From NCBI RefSeq assembly GCF_001612965.1, contig NZ_BDBL01000031.1, forward strand, positions 46,887 through 110,886: DNA of 64,000 nt, in the 5' to 3' direction. Source of the DNA: Nocardia kruczakiae NBRC 101016 (lineage in GTDB: Bacteria > Actinomycetota > Actinomycetes > Mycobacteriales > Mycobacteriaceae). The position numbers were made by a program, and so were the translations under genes. Below the pieces are notes generated by a model. That model did not search any database. It saw only the letters and a program-made list of their open reading frames with translations, and had not been told where the DNA came from. Positions 16,985 through 23,915 of the stretch are shown here, piece after piece (the first letter of the stretch is position 1; every line of letters starts with the position of its first letter).

Positions 16985-17320
16985 TTACGGCAAGGGCTCG
17001 GCGACACGGGTGAGCACGGCATCGGCGCAGTCAGTGGGTGTCGGCTGCTGGAAGATCTCCACCGCCATGGCGACCATCACCATCGAATAGATCAGCCGCA
17101 GCAGGTTCAGCGCGTCATCGGGCAGGTCGTCGAGCGGAAATTTGTCGCAATAGGCGATGGCCTCGTCGAGGCGAGGGAGGAAGGCATCGTGAAAGCCGAC
17201 CAGTTCCGGCATGGGTGTCGCCACCCGGCGGGCCCAGCGTTCGGATTCGGTTGCCAGACACCAGGTCTGCGCGAACCGCTCGAATTCGCCGAATGCGGAG
17301 GGCAGCAGGTTCTCGGCCAT
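16985..17320 (-). CDS. Small partner of Rieske oxygenase 2 (unrecognised family)
   Basis: This 111-residue paralogue of the 14479-14808 product has LPSAFGEFE near the N-terminus, WCLATESERWARR, and YCDKFPLDDLP followed by NLLRLIYSM. The ATG at 17320 is preceded at good distance by GAAGG. A GTG at 17329 that overlaps the Rieske 2 stop would add three residues. Together with its twin it shows that the Rieske plus small-protein pair duplicated as a unit, which argues for a functional complex. Confidence 0.75.
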   Translation of the reverse strand: MAENLLPSAFGEFERFAQTWCLATESERWARRVATPMPELVGFHDAFLPRLDEAIAYCDKFPLDDLPDDALNLLRLIYSMVMVAMAVEIFQQPTPTDCADAVLTRVAEPLP

Positions 17321-17325
17321 CTCGA

Positions 17326-18615
17326 TCACACCTTCACCGGACCGCGCCGGTACGCCTCGACCCAGTCGGCGACCGCCTTGTGGAAGTGACGCACCAGGAT
17401 CTCTTGGTCGTTCACCGGGAACTCGGTCAAACCCGCGGTGCGGTAGGCGGATTCGAGTGCTGTCTGCGTGCCGGTGAGCATTCCGGCGTCCTGCAGAGCG
17501 AACTCCTTGAAGACAACCGAGGCGACTTCGTGTTCGATGCGTTCGCGGACCGTGCCGGCCGGCTGGAAGCAGAGCATGCCCTCGAACCGATGCGTGTTGT
17601 AGGAGGTCGGCCAATAGCGGTAGAGCAGATACCAGCCGCGATAGATGAGGATTTCGATATTGGGGAAGATCTGGAAGTTGTCGATACCCCACGGATCGAC
17701 ACGTCCCGGATTCAGCCCCGGCGGCATCTCCCCTAATTCCGGCGATTCCCACGGACCGACCAGGCCACTGCGCGTGATGCGTTCGATCGGATACATGTAT
17801 TCGGGCGGGAGCGTCCAGCGGCGCGGGCCGCCGGTGGACACCACCCGGTGCGGCCCGTCGATCTGGAAATGGGCGCATTCGAAACCCTTCCCGGTGCGGA
17901 CCGCGCCCGGGATCTGCTGTGGGTGCAGGCCGGGGACGTGGTAGTACTCCTGGAAGGCGTCGGCGAACAACTTCCAGTTGCTGTTGTTGTCGGCGCTGAA
18001 TTCGTACCACTCGGTCATCGCGTCGAACGGGTAGCCGTCGAGTGCGGTGATCATGGGGCCGAGGAATTCACGCAGGGTCTGGCGTGGTTCGGGATCGAGG
18101 TTGACGAAGACGAATCCGTTCCAGACATCACAGTGCACCCGGGCCAACCCGCGGTTCTCGCGGTCGAGATCGAAGAATTCCCCTTCCTGCTGCACGAAAT
18201 TCAATGAGCCGTCGAGTCCGTAGCGCCAGCCGTGATATTTGCAGGTGAACTGCCGGCACGTGCCCGAGACCTCGGCGCGCGGAAGTTCGTTCCACACCAG
18301 CTTGTTTCCGCGATGCCGGCAGACATTGTGGAAGGCATTGATCGAACCGTCGCGATCGCGCACCACGATGATCGACGTGCGGGCGATATCGATTTCCTTG
18401 GTGAAGAAGCTGCCCGTGCGCGGAAGTTGTTCCACCCGGCCGACATTGAGCCAGGCTCGTTTGAAGATCGCCTCGCGTTCGAGTTCGAAGAACTCCGGGG
18501 ACACCGAATCCTCGAACGAGACGGCCCCGGTGCCGAGTTCGGGATAGTGCTCGGTCCAGCTGCCCTCGGGCGGTTTGTGCCATCGGCGGGGTGTGGACTG
18601 TTCACGCTCGCTCAC
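17326..18615 (-). CDS. Rieske non-heme iron oxygenase alpha subunit 2
   Basis: This 429-residue alpha subunit is homologous along its whole length to Rieske 1. Its ligands are Cys99/His101 and Cys125/His128, again with 23 residues between the pairs, and the iron-site motif is EYYH-x4-H. The GTG start at 18615 overlaps the CMD-like stop (GTGA) and has a strong GAAGGAGG site. Sequence differences from copy 1 are concentrated after residue 230, in the catalytic half, so the two may take different substrates or successive intermediates. Confidence 0.9.
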   Translation of the reverse strand: MSEREQSTPRRWHKPPEGSWTEHYPELGTGAVSFEDSVSPEFFELEREAIFKRAWLNVGRVEQLPRTGSFFTKEIDIARTSIIVVRDRDGSINAFHNVCRHRGNKLVWNELPRAEVSGTCRQFTCKYHGWRYGLDGSLNFVQQEGEFFDLDRENRGLARVHCDVWNGFVFVNLDPEPRQTLREFLGPMITALDGYPFDAMTEWYEFSADNNSNWKLFADAFQEYYHVPGLHPQQIPGAVRTGKGFECAHFQIDGPHRVVSTGGPRRWTLPPEYMYPIERITRSGLVGPWESPELGEMPPGLNPGRVDPWGIDNFQIFPNIEILIYRGWYLLYRYWPTSYNTHRFEGMLCFQPAGTVRERIEHEVASVVFKEFALQDAGMLTGTQTALESAYRTAGLTEFPVNDQEILVRHFHKAVADWVEAYRRGPVKV

Positions 18616-19229
18616 GGCTGTTCCTCCTTCTGCGGCGGGGTGGGTGCGGCCCGGTCCATGCCCGGGTCCAGTGGCAGGTCGACGCTGTTGAACACCAGCG
18701 CCAGACACAGATACGACCCGGCCACGAACAGGATTTCGAGCAGTTGCCGGGCGTCGAAGTGGGCCGCCAGCCCGGACCAGGTGGCGTCGGTGACTCGGTG
18801 CCGGTCGAGCAGTTCGTCGGCGGCGGTGAGCAGCAGTCGGTCCACGGGCGACCAGAGCGGGTGCGCCGGACCGTGGGCGACGGCGTCGACGTGGGCCGCA
18901 CCGATCCCGTACTCGGCTCCGATCCGCACGTGCTGGGCCCATTCGTAGGCCGAATCGGTGCGCCGCGCGATCCGGAGTATCAGCATTTCGCGACAGCGCG
19001 GGTCGAGTGCGGGCTGTTCGAGCAGCACGCCGTTGTAGGCGAGCCAGGCGGCGGCCAATTCGGTGTGGTGGCCCAGGATTCCGAGCACATTGGGCATCGG
19101 CGGTGCGTCGGGACGGCCGGACAGATACCGGTCGGCCAGCCGCACGTGACCGCGCAGCATGCTCCGGGCCCGCTCGTCCCACTGATCGGCCGGCAGCGGT
19201 GCCAGCCGCCGTGGCGAGGTGGTGGTCAT
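18612..19229 (-). CDS. Carboxymuconolactone decarboxylase (AhpD-like) family protein
   Basis: This all-helical 205-residue protein has the CMD core EMLILRIARRTDSAYEWAQH followed by VRIGAEYGI. The E-W-x-x-H pattern is the usual one in decarboxylase-like members; the CxxC of AhpD peroxidases is absent. It may decarboxylate or isomerise a pathway intermediate, but many members have no known reaction. The ATG at 19229 overlaps the SDR stop by four bases, and its own stop overlaps the Rieske 2 GTG, so it is tightly coupled inside the operon. Confidence 0.85.
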   Translation of the reverse strand: MTTTSPRRLAPLPADQWDERARSMLRGHVRLADRYLSGRPDAPPMPNVLGILGHHTELAAAWLAYNGVLLEQPALDPRCREMLILRIARRTDSAYEWAQHVRIGAEYGIGAAHVDAVAHGPAHPLWSPVDRLLLTAADELLDRHRVTDATWSGLAAHFDARQLLEILFVAGSYLCLALVFNSVDLPLDPGMDRAAPTPPQKEEQP

Positions 19230-20014
19230 ATGACGGACCCGCCGTTCACGCCCAGCACCTGACCGGTGATGTATCCGGCCTGATCCGAACACAGGAACAG
19301 GCACGCCGCGGCGATATCGGCACCACTGCCGAGATGTCCCACCGGGATGGCCTTGGCCATGGTCGCGTTGTCGGGCAGATGTCCGGCTGCCTGCGACTGC
19401 CGGGACATCGGGGTGTCGATGCCCGACGGAGGAATGGTGTTGACGGTGATGCCGCGGGCCGCGTACTCGCGTGCGAGGGCCTTCGTCATCGCGACGACGG
19501 CGCCCTTGGATGCGGTGTAGTGGACCATCCCCGGCGAGCCGCGTTGCGCGCTGGACGACGAAATCGTCACGATCCGTCCCCAGCCGCCGGTGACCATATC
19601 CGTGATCGCGGCCTGCACACAGTGGAAGGTGCCGGTGAGGTTCACTCCCAGCACCCGGTGCCACTCCTGCTCCGAGATCTCGGTGAACGGCGCGAAGCCC
19701 ACCGCTCCCGCGCTGGTGACCAGGATTTCGACCGGGCCGAATTCCGTGCGCACCGCGCTGAGCGCCTTCTCGACCGCACCGCGGTCGGTCACGTCGACCT
19801 CGCAGGCGATCACATCGCCGCCGGTGCGGCGCAGCTCCGCAGCCGTGCTCGCGGCCGCCTCGCCGTCGATGTCGAGGACCGCCGTGCGGTAACCGTGGCC
19901 GGCGAAGGCGCGGCAAATATCCAGCCCCATACCGGAAGCCCCGCCGGTCACCACCGCCACGCGCCCGGAGCCGGGCAAAGGATCGTTCGTCATTCGATTC
20001 GCTCCTCGATTCAT
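19226..20014 (-). CDS. Short-chain dehydrogenase/reductase, first gene of the operon
   Basis: This is a classical SDR of up to 262 residues. It has the cofactor motif TGGASGMG, the NAG-like segment (VTSAGAV), the catalytic Ser in ISSSSAQRG and YTASK for Tyr/Lys. It oxidises or reduces a hydroxyl or keto group with NAD(P)(H). Starts at 20014 or 19993 (MTNDPLPGSG) are both possible. It is promoter-proximal in the ten-gene operon, and the 32-base palindrome at 20048 lies directly upstream. Confidence 0.9.
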   Translation of the reverse strand: MNRGANRMTNDPLPGSGRVAVVTGGASGMGLDICRAFAGHGYRTAVLDIDGEAAASTAAELRRTGGDVIACEVDVTDRGAVEKALSAVRTEFGPVEILVTSAGAVGFAPFTEISEQEWHRVLGVNLTGTFHCVQAAITDMVTGGWGRIVTISSSSAQRGSPGMVHYTASKGAVVAMTKALAREYAARGITVNTIPPSGIDTPMSRQSQAAGHLPDNATMAKAIPVGHLGSGADIAAACLFLCSDQAGYITGQVLGVNGGSVI

Positions 20015-20047
20015 AGGTCTGGTCCCGCCGGAGAGGCGCCGAAGCGG

Positions 20048-20079
20048 TTAATCGAACGATTAATTAATCGAGTGATTAA
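20048..20079. promoter_or_regulatory. 32-bp near-perfect palindromic operator
   Basis: The sequence starts TTAATCGAACGATTAA, ends TTAATCGAGTGATTAA, and is its own reverse complement except for three positions in each arm. Its AT content stands out from the flanks. It lies 34 bases upstream of the SDR operon and between that operon and the divergent TetR gene at 20255, a typical position for a TetR binding site. Confidence 0.75.
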
Positions 20080-20143
20080 GATATACGGCAGCGCCCGGCC
20101 CGATGTCAATAGCCATACGCCGCAGGCACATTCGCCGACGCCG

Positions 20144-20174
20144 TGTCAAGGGAGCTGGTCGAGCGTCGTACACT
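20144..20174 (+). promoter_or_regulatory. Candidate promoter of the TetR gene at 20255
   Basis: A TACACT -10 box at 20169-20174 follows a weak -35-like TGTCAA at 20144-20149 with a 19-base spacer. The -10 context GTCGTACACTGA recurs in the clearer promoter at 47850. The start site would lie about 75 bases before the ATG. Confidence 0.3.
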
Positions 20175-20254
20175 GACAAAGCAGGTGGTCGCAGGTGGTC
20201 ACCCAGTTGTGCCGCGACGACGCGGCGTGGATCGCGTCCACAGGAGGCCATCAG

Positions 20255-20866
20255 ATGAAGCCGGGCCGCACCGCGGACCCAGAGAACTCCCCGACGCGCG
20301 CGGCGCTTCTCGACGCCGCCGAGCAGATCATGCTCGAGGACGGATACGCCGGAGTCAGCACCCGCCGGCTGGCGACCCGCGCGGGCGCGAACTCCGCGTT
20401 GGTGTACTACTACTTCGGCAACATGGACAATCTGTTCGTCGAACTATTCCGGCGCGGCGCCGACCGCAGCTACCAACGCCAACTCGAGGCCCTGAAGACA
20501 CCACAGCCACTGTGGGCACTGTGGGAGGCGATCCACGACCAGTCCCAGACTGCTCTGACCATGGAGTTCATCGCACTGGCCAATCACCGCAAAGCAATTC
20601 GCGCCGAAATCTCGGAGTCCTCCAAGCGATTTCGAAAACTACAGCTCGACGCGGTATCGAAGATATTGGCCGAGTATCGCTTCGAGTCCGGCAGCTACAC
20701 CCCCGGCGCAATCGTCCTGCTGATGTCCAGCATCTCGCGATTCCTGCGCATGGAGGAAGCGTTCGACGTGCATCTCGGCCACCGTGACGTAACAGAACTC
20801 ATCGAAAATCTGCTGCGCGACCTCGAGGGGGAACGCAACCCCACCTCACCGGCGCGAGGCGCATAG
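20255..20866 (+). CDS. TetR-family regulator of the Rieske operon
   Basis: This is a TetR-type regulator of about 203 residues. The helix-turn-helix is VSTRRLATRAGANSALVYYY. The ATG at 20255 (MKPGRTADPENSP) is preceded by AGGAGG at good spacing and is preferred over the in-frame GTG at 20195. The C-terminal domain is of the unspecific ligand-binding type. Being divergent from the ten-gene operon and next to the palindrome at 20048, it very likely represses that operon until its substrate or an intermediate is present. Confidence 0.88.
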   Translation: MKPGRTADPENSPTRAALLDAAEQIMLEDGYAGVSTRRLATRAGANSALVYYYFGNMDNLFVELFRRGADRSYQRQLEALKTPQPLWALWEAIHDQSQTALTMEFIALANHRKAIRAEISESSKRFRKLQLDAVSKILAEYRFESGSYTPGAIVLLMSSISRFLRMEEAFDVHLGHRDVTELIENLLRDLEGERNPTSPARGA

Positions 20867-21150
20867 GTGAACCCCGTTGAAAAGACCCAATGTTCGGGTC
20901 GGAGCTCGAGTTCACTCCCGGGACACGTCGATCTCGACCGCGCCGATCTCGGTGACCACCGTTGTCGACCTGGTTCCGAGCACAAAGCCGTCGACAACTC
21001 CCAGTGGCTGGAGTACCTAAATCCCCACAGTGGCACTAAAGTTACACTTCTGACCCGATTCCCACAGGCGGCAACCGGCTGACCTGCGGAAATGTTTCGG
21101 GTCAGCGTAATCCGATCGTTATGTCGGGTGATCGATCCGATGGGAAATAG
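20867..21150. other. Intergenic region, no gene seen
   Basis: No convincing gene is visible. There is a small GACCC/GGGTC hairpin at 20884-20900 just after the TetR stop, possibly its terminator. A 9-base inverted pair, CTGACCCGA (21050-21058) and TCGGGTCAG (21097-21105), lies in the leader of the next gene. Confidence 0.4.
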
Positions 21151-21759
21151 ATGAGATTCACCAACATTGTCGGCACCTCGCTGATCGCCATCGCGGCGAC
21201 GGGCATCGCCTACGGTACCGCTTACGCCGAGCCTGCCGCGCCCGCGCCGGCGCCGAGCCAGGTTCAGACCCAGCAGAGCCCGGCCGTGCACGGCACGGAC
21301 CAGGGTGTCGGCTACACCACCGAACTCGCCGATATGGGCAACAAGATCGTCACCACGGTGACGGGCGGCAAGTTCGCCCTCACCTCGGACAAGTCCGCGG
21401 TCACCCTGACCAACGACGAGGGCGCCGTGGTGATGAGCTACCCGCTCTCGGCCAAGGGGCCCAACGGCACCACCGTCGCCGCCGCGGTGAACGAGGACGG
21501 CACCAGCCTGACACTGACCCCGCAGGGGCAGCCGATCTCGTCGGTGAAGAACATCTCCGGTCAGGACTGGTTCTTCTCCGAGCTGCAGCACGCCTCGCTG
21601 GGCGCCGCGGTCGGCGCGGTGATCGGCTTCCTGGTCGGCCTGATCTTCATCGGTGTCGGCTCGATCCCGGGTGCGGTCCTGGGCGGTGTGATCGGCCTGC
21701 TGGTCGCGGGCGGCCAGCCGCTGATCGACTCGGCCTTCGCCTACTTCAGCGGCAACTGA
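21151..21759 (+). CDS. Secreted or anchored protein with C-terminal glycine-rich hydrophobic segment
   Basis: This 202-residue protein has an N-terminal signal peptide (MRFTNIVGTSLIAIAATGIA, cleavage probably after AYA). A Pro/Ala/Gln linker and a beta-rich middle (residues about 55-135) follow. A hydrophobic Gly-rich segment of about 45 residues near the C-terminus (GAAVGAVIGFLVGLIFIGVG and following) could be two membrane-spanning helices. The layout is common among Nocardia exported proteins of unknown role. It ends 20 bases before cobK on the same strand. No enzymatic motif is visible. Confidence 0.75.
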   Translation: MRFTNIVGTSLIAIAATGIAYGTAYAEPAAPAPAPSQVQTQQSPAVHGTDQGVGYTTELADMGNKIVTTVTGGKFALTSDKSAVTLTNDEGAVVMSYPLSAKGPNGTTVAAAVNEDGTSLTLTPQGQPISSVKNISGQDWFFSELQHASLGAAVGAVIGFLVGLIFIGVGSIPGAVLGGVIGLLVAGGQPLIDSAFAYFSGN

Positions 21760-21778
21760 CACCGAAAGTGTTGCGACA

Positions 21779-22510
21779 CTGAAGGTTCTGATTCTCGGCG
21801 GCACCCGGGAAGCCCGGCAGCTCGCCGATATCGCCTCCGGCGAGCGAGGTTTCGACATCGTCTCCTCGCTCGCCGGCCGCGTGCGCGAACCCGTCCTGCC
21901 CGCCGGCACGGTGCGCATCGGCGGGTTCGGCGGCACCGAGGGACTACGGAAATGGCTGGCGGACAACGCGATCGACGCGGTCGTCGACGCCACCCACCCC
22001 TTCGCCGGCACCATCTCCTCGCATGCGGCCGATGCGGCACGAGTGGGCGGAGTGCCGATCGTGCACCTGCGCCGGCCGGGCTGGTCCGAACAACCCGGTG
22101 ACCGGTGGTCGCGGGTGCCGGATCTGGCTGCCGCCGCCCAGGCCGTGACCGCATTCGACCGCGTCTTCCTCACCATCGGCCGGCAGGGCGTGGCCGCCTT
22201 CGCCGAGCTCGGTGAGCCGTGGTTCCTCATCCGGGCCATCGATCCGCCCACCGGACCCGTTCCGCCGCAGCATCTTCTGCTTCTCGCCCGTGGCCCGTTC
22301 ACCGTCGCGCAGGAGATCGATCTACTGCGCGAGCACCGCATCTCCGCGATGGTGACCAAAGACAGCGGTGGCGACCTCACCGCGGCCAAGCTGACCGCTG
22401 CCCGTCGGTGCGGCATTCCGGTCGTGGTCGTCGACCGCCCACCCGTGCCCGAAGGCGTCGAGTGCGCGGAATCGGTTGCGGCAGCGTGGGAATGGCTGAA
22501 CGCGCGCTGA
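21779..22510 (+). CDS. cobK: Precorrin-6A reductase CobK, apparent CTG start
   Basis: CobK reduces precorrin-6A with NADPH in the aerobic cobalamin pathway. The 243-residue reading frame contains the expected N-terminal dinucleotide motif ILGGTREARQLA, then SSLAGRVREP, GGFGGTEGLRKWL, DATHPFAGTIS, and the C-terminal TKDSGGDLTAAKL. No ATG, GTG or TTG lies in frame before this motif. The only codon that keeps the nucleotide site is CTG 21779, with GAAAG 9-15 bases upstream. The next GTG, at 21881, would delete 34 residues including the GGT loop. Either CTG is used or the 5' end was damaged. Confidence 0.85.
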   Translation: MKVLILGGTREARQLADIASGERGFDIVSSLAGRVREPVLPAGTVRIGGFGGTEGLRKWLADNAIDAVVDATHPFAGTISSHAADAARVGGVPIVHLRRPGWSEQPGDRWSRVPDLAAAAQAVTAFDRVFLTIGRQGVAAFAELGEPWFLIRAIDPPTGPVPPQHLLLLARGPFTVAQEIDLLREHRISAMVTKDSGGDLTAAKLTAARRCGIPVVVVDRPPVPEGVECAESVAAAWEWLNAR

Positions 22511-22583
22511 CGCCGTCGTCCGTGAAGGCTTGTTCTCGTCCGTCGCCGCCCGGAGCAACGCGAGCGCGCCCGCCGGTGCGGCC

Positions 22584-22844
22584 TTACCGGTCGGCAACGA
22601 CCGTCGCTACGGTGTCACGCAGGTGACTCCAGCAGATCCCCCTCCCGGCGAAGCCGAGGCCAACGATCACTCCGATCACAACCGGGCCCGCGAACAACAT
22701 CGGAAGATCCCCACCGCTACCAACCCGCACAACATGCCCACCACAGCGAACACCCTGACCGTCACCGACCGAACCTCCCCTCTCAGCGACCCACTTCGCA
22801 CACCCAACGGCCAGGGTGAAGTCGCAACGCGGACACTGGATCAC
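22584..22844 (-). CDS. Small zinc-ribbon-like membrane ORF coupled to the LuxR gene (tentative)
   Basis: The GTG at 22844 overlaps the stop of the LuxR gene (GTGA) and opens an 86-codon frame beginning MIQCPRCDFTLAVGCA, with a Cys pair and one further Cys, and a hydrophobic stretch LFAGPVVIGVIVGLGFAG near the end. A second frame over the same region also encodes a hydrophobic helix (VFAVVGMLCGLVAVGIF), so a frameshift may be present. The region otherwise has no gene. Confidence 0.35.
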   Translation of the reverse strand: MIQCPRCDFTLAVGCAKWVAERGGSVGDGQGVRCGGHVVRVGSGGDLPMLFAGPVVIGVIVGLGFAGRGICWSHLRDTVATVVADR

Positions 22845-23788
22845 GCCGAACGGCACAGCCCGATGCGCGTCGCGTAGACGGCCGCGGCGGTCCGGTTGGA
22901 CGATCCCGTGCGGCGCAGGATCGCCTCCACGTGGGTGGCGACCGTCGATGCGCCGATCCGCAGGGTGCGGGCGATCTCGGTGTTGGCCGCACCATGCGAG
23001 AGCAATTCCAGGACCTCGAGTTCTCGCAGCGTCAGTCCCGCCGGCGGCGGCGCGGGGCGGTGCCGGACGAGGGTGCCGCCGCGCACCTCGTCCACGCGGA
23101 CCTCGTACACCTGCGCGCCGTGGATCATCGTCACCGACGACGTCACAGGTCGAACACGACCGATCAAGGCGGCCAGGTCCGTGCGAGCGCCCGCGGTCAA
23201 CGGGCACGGTGTGCCGTCGAGATCGATGAGCAGGGCCTGCTCCCCCGCGGCGATCGCGATGGCGCCGCCGTCGGTCGGGCGCAGCGGGTCGACCGCGGCG
23301 GCGAGCGCGTCGGAGACGAGGGTGGTCAGCGGCAAGGTGTGCTCGTCGAGCGGGGTGTAGGTGCTCAGGTTCAGCATGCCGAGGTAGCGGCCGTGCGGCG
23401 AGTAGAGGCAGTGGCTGAGCCCGTCGCGGAAACCGTTGCGCCGGATGATGTCGAAAACGACGCCGCGCCGTCGCCGCCGGTCCACGTCGTGCAGCAGCAC
23501 CGGGAGCCTGGTCTCGCGGAGTTCGCCGTACAACTCCGTATCCGGCATGGCGTCGTTGATCAGATCCAGCGTCAGCGTGCTGTAGCCGAAGTTGGTATAG
23601 GTGGTGTGCTCGCCGGTCACCGGATCCGGGATCGACAGCGCGGCGTGGTCGTAGGCCACCACTCGGCGCAGCGCGAACAGCAGACGGGCGGTCTGCTGTT
23701 TGAGCGGTTCGCCGCCGATCGATCCGGCCGCCGCGTCGCGAAGTTCGAGCGCGGCGGCGAGACGGGTACGTACCGCCGACTCGCTCAT
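22841..23788 (-). CDS. LuxR-type transcriptional regulator
   Basis: This 315-residue regulator has a C-terminal LuxR/FixJ helix-turn-helix (LTLRELEVLELLSHG, then NTEIARTLRIGASTVATHVE). The N-terminal 200 residues look like a GAF-type sensor region with no recognisable receiver Asp or ATPase, so it is not a plain response regulator. It is divergent from the amidase gene at 23916 and may control it. The signal is unknown. Confidence 0.85.
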   Translation of the reverse strand: MSESAVRTRLAAALELRDAAAGSIGGEPLKQQTARLLFALRRVVAYDHAALSIPDPVTGEHTTYTNFGYSTLTLDLINDAMPDTELYGELRETRLPVLLHDVDRRRRRGVVFDIIRRNGFRDGLSHCLYSPHGRYLGMLNLSTYTPLDEHTLPLTTLVSDALAAAVDPLRPTDGGAIAIAAGEQALLIDLDGTPCPLTAGARTDLAALIGRVRPVTSSVTMIHGAQVYEVRVDEVRGGTLVRHRPAPPPAGLTLRELEVLELLSHGAANTEIARTLRIGASTVATHVEAILRRTGSSNRTAAAVYATRIGLCRSA

Positions 23789-23915
23789 GCGCTCATGGTA
23801 GGTGCGCGGCTAGCGACTTACCCGCGATTGCGCCTCCGCAATTCTGCCGATACGCGCCGTGATGTTCGCTCCTACCCTTCGCCCATCTGCCCGCGAAGCA
23901 CGAGGAGAAAACCAC

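Noticed and set aside
20867..21082. A 71-codon frame after the TetR gene
   Set aside because: Composition is not protein-like and there is no ribosome-binding site; treated as intergenic.
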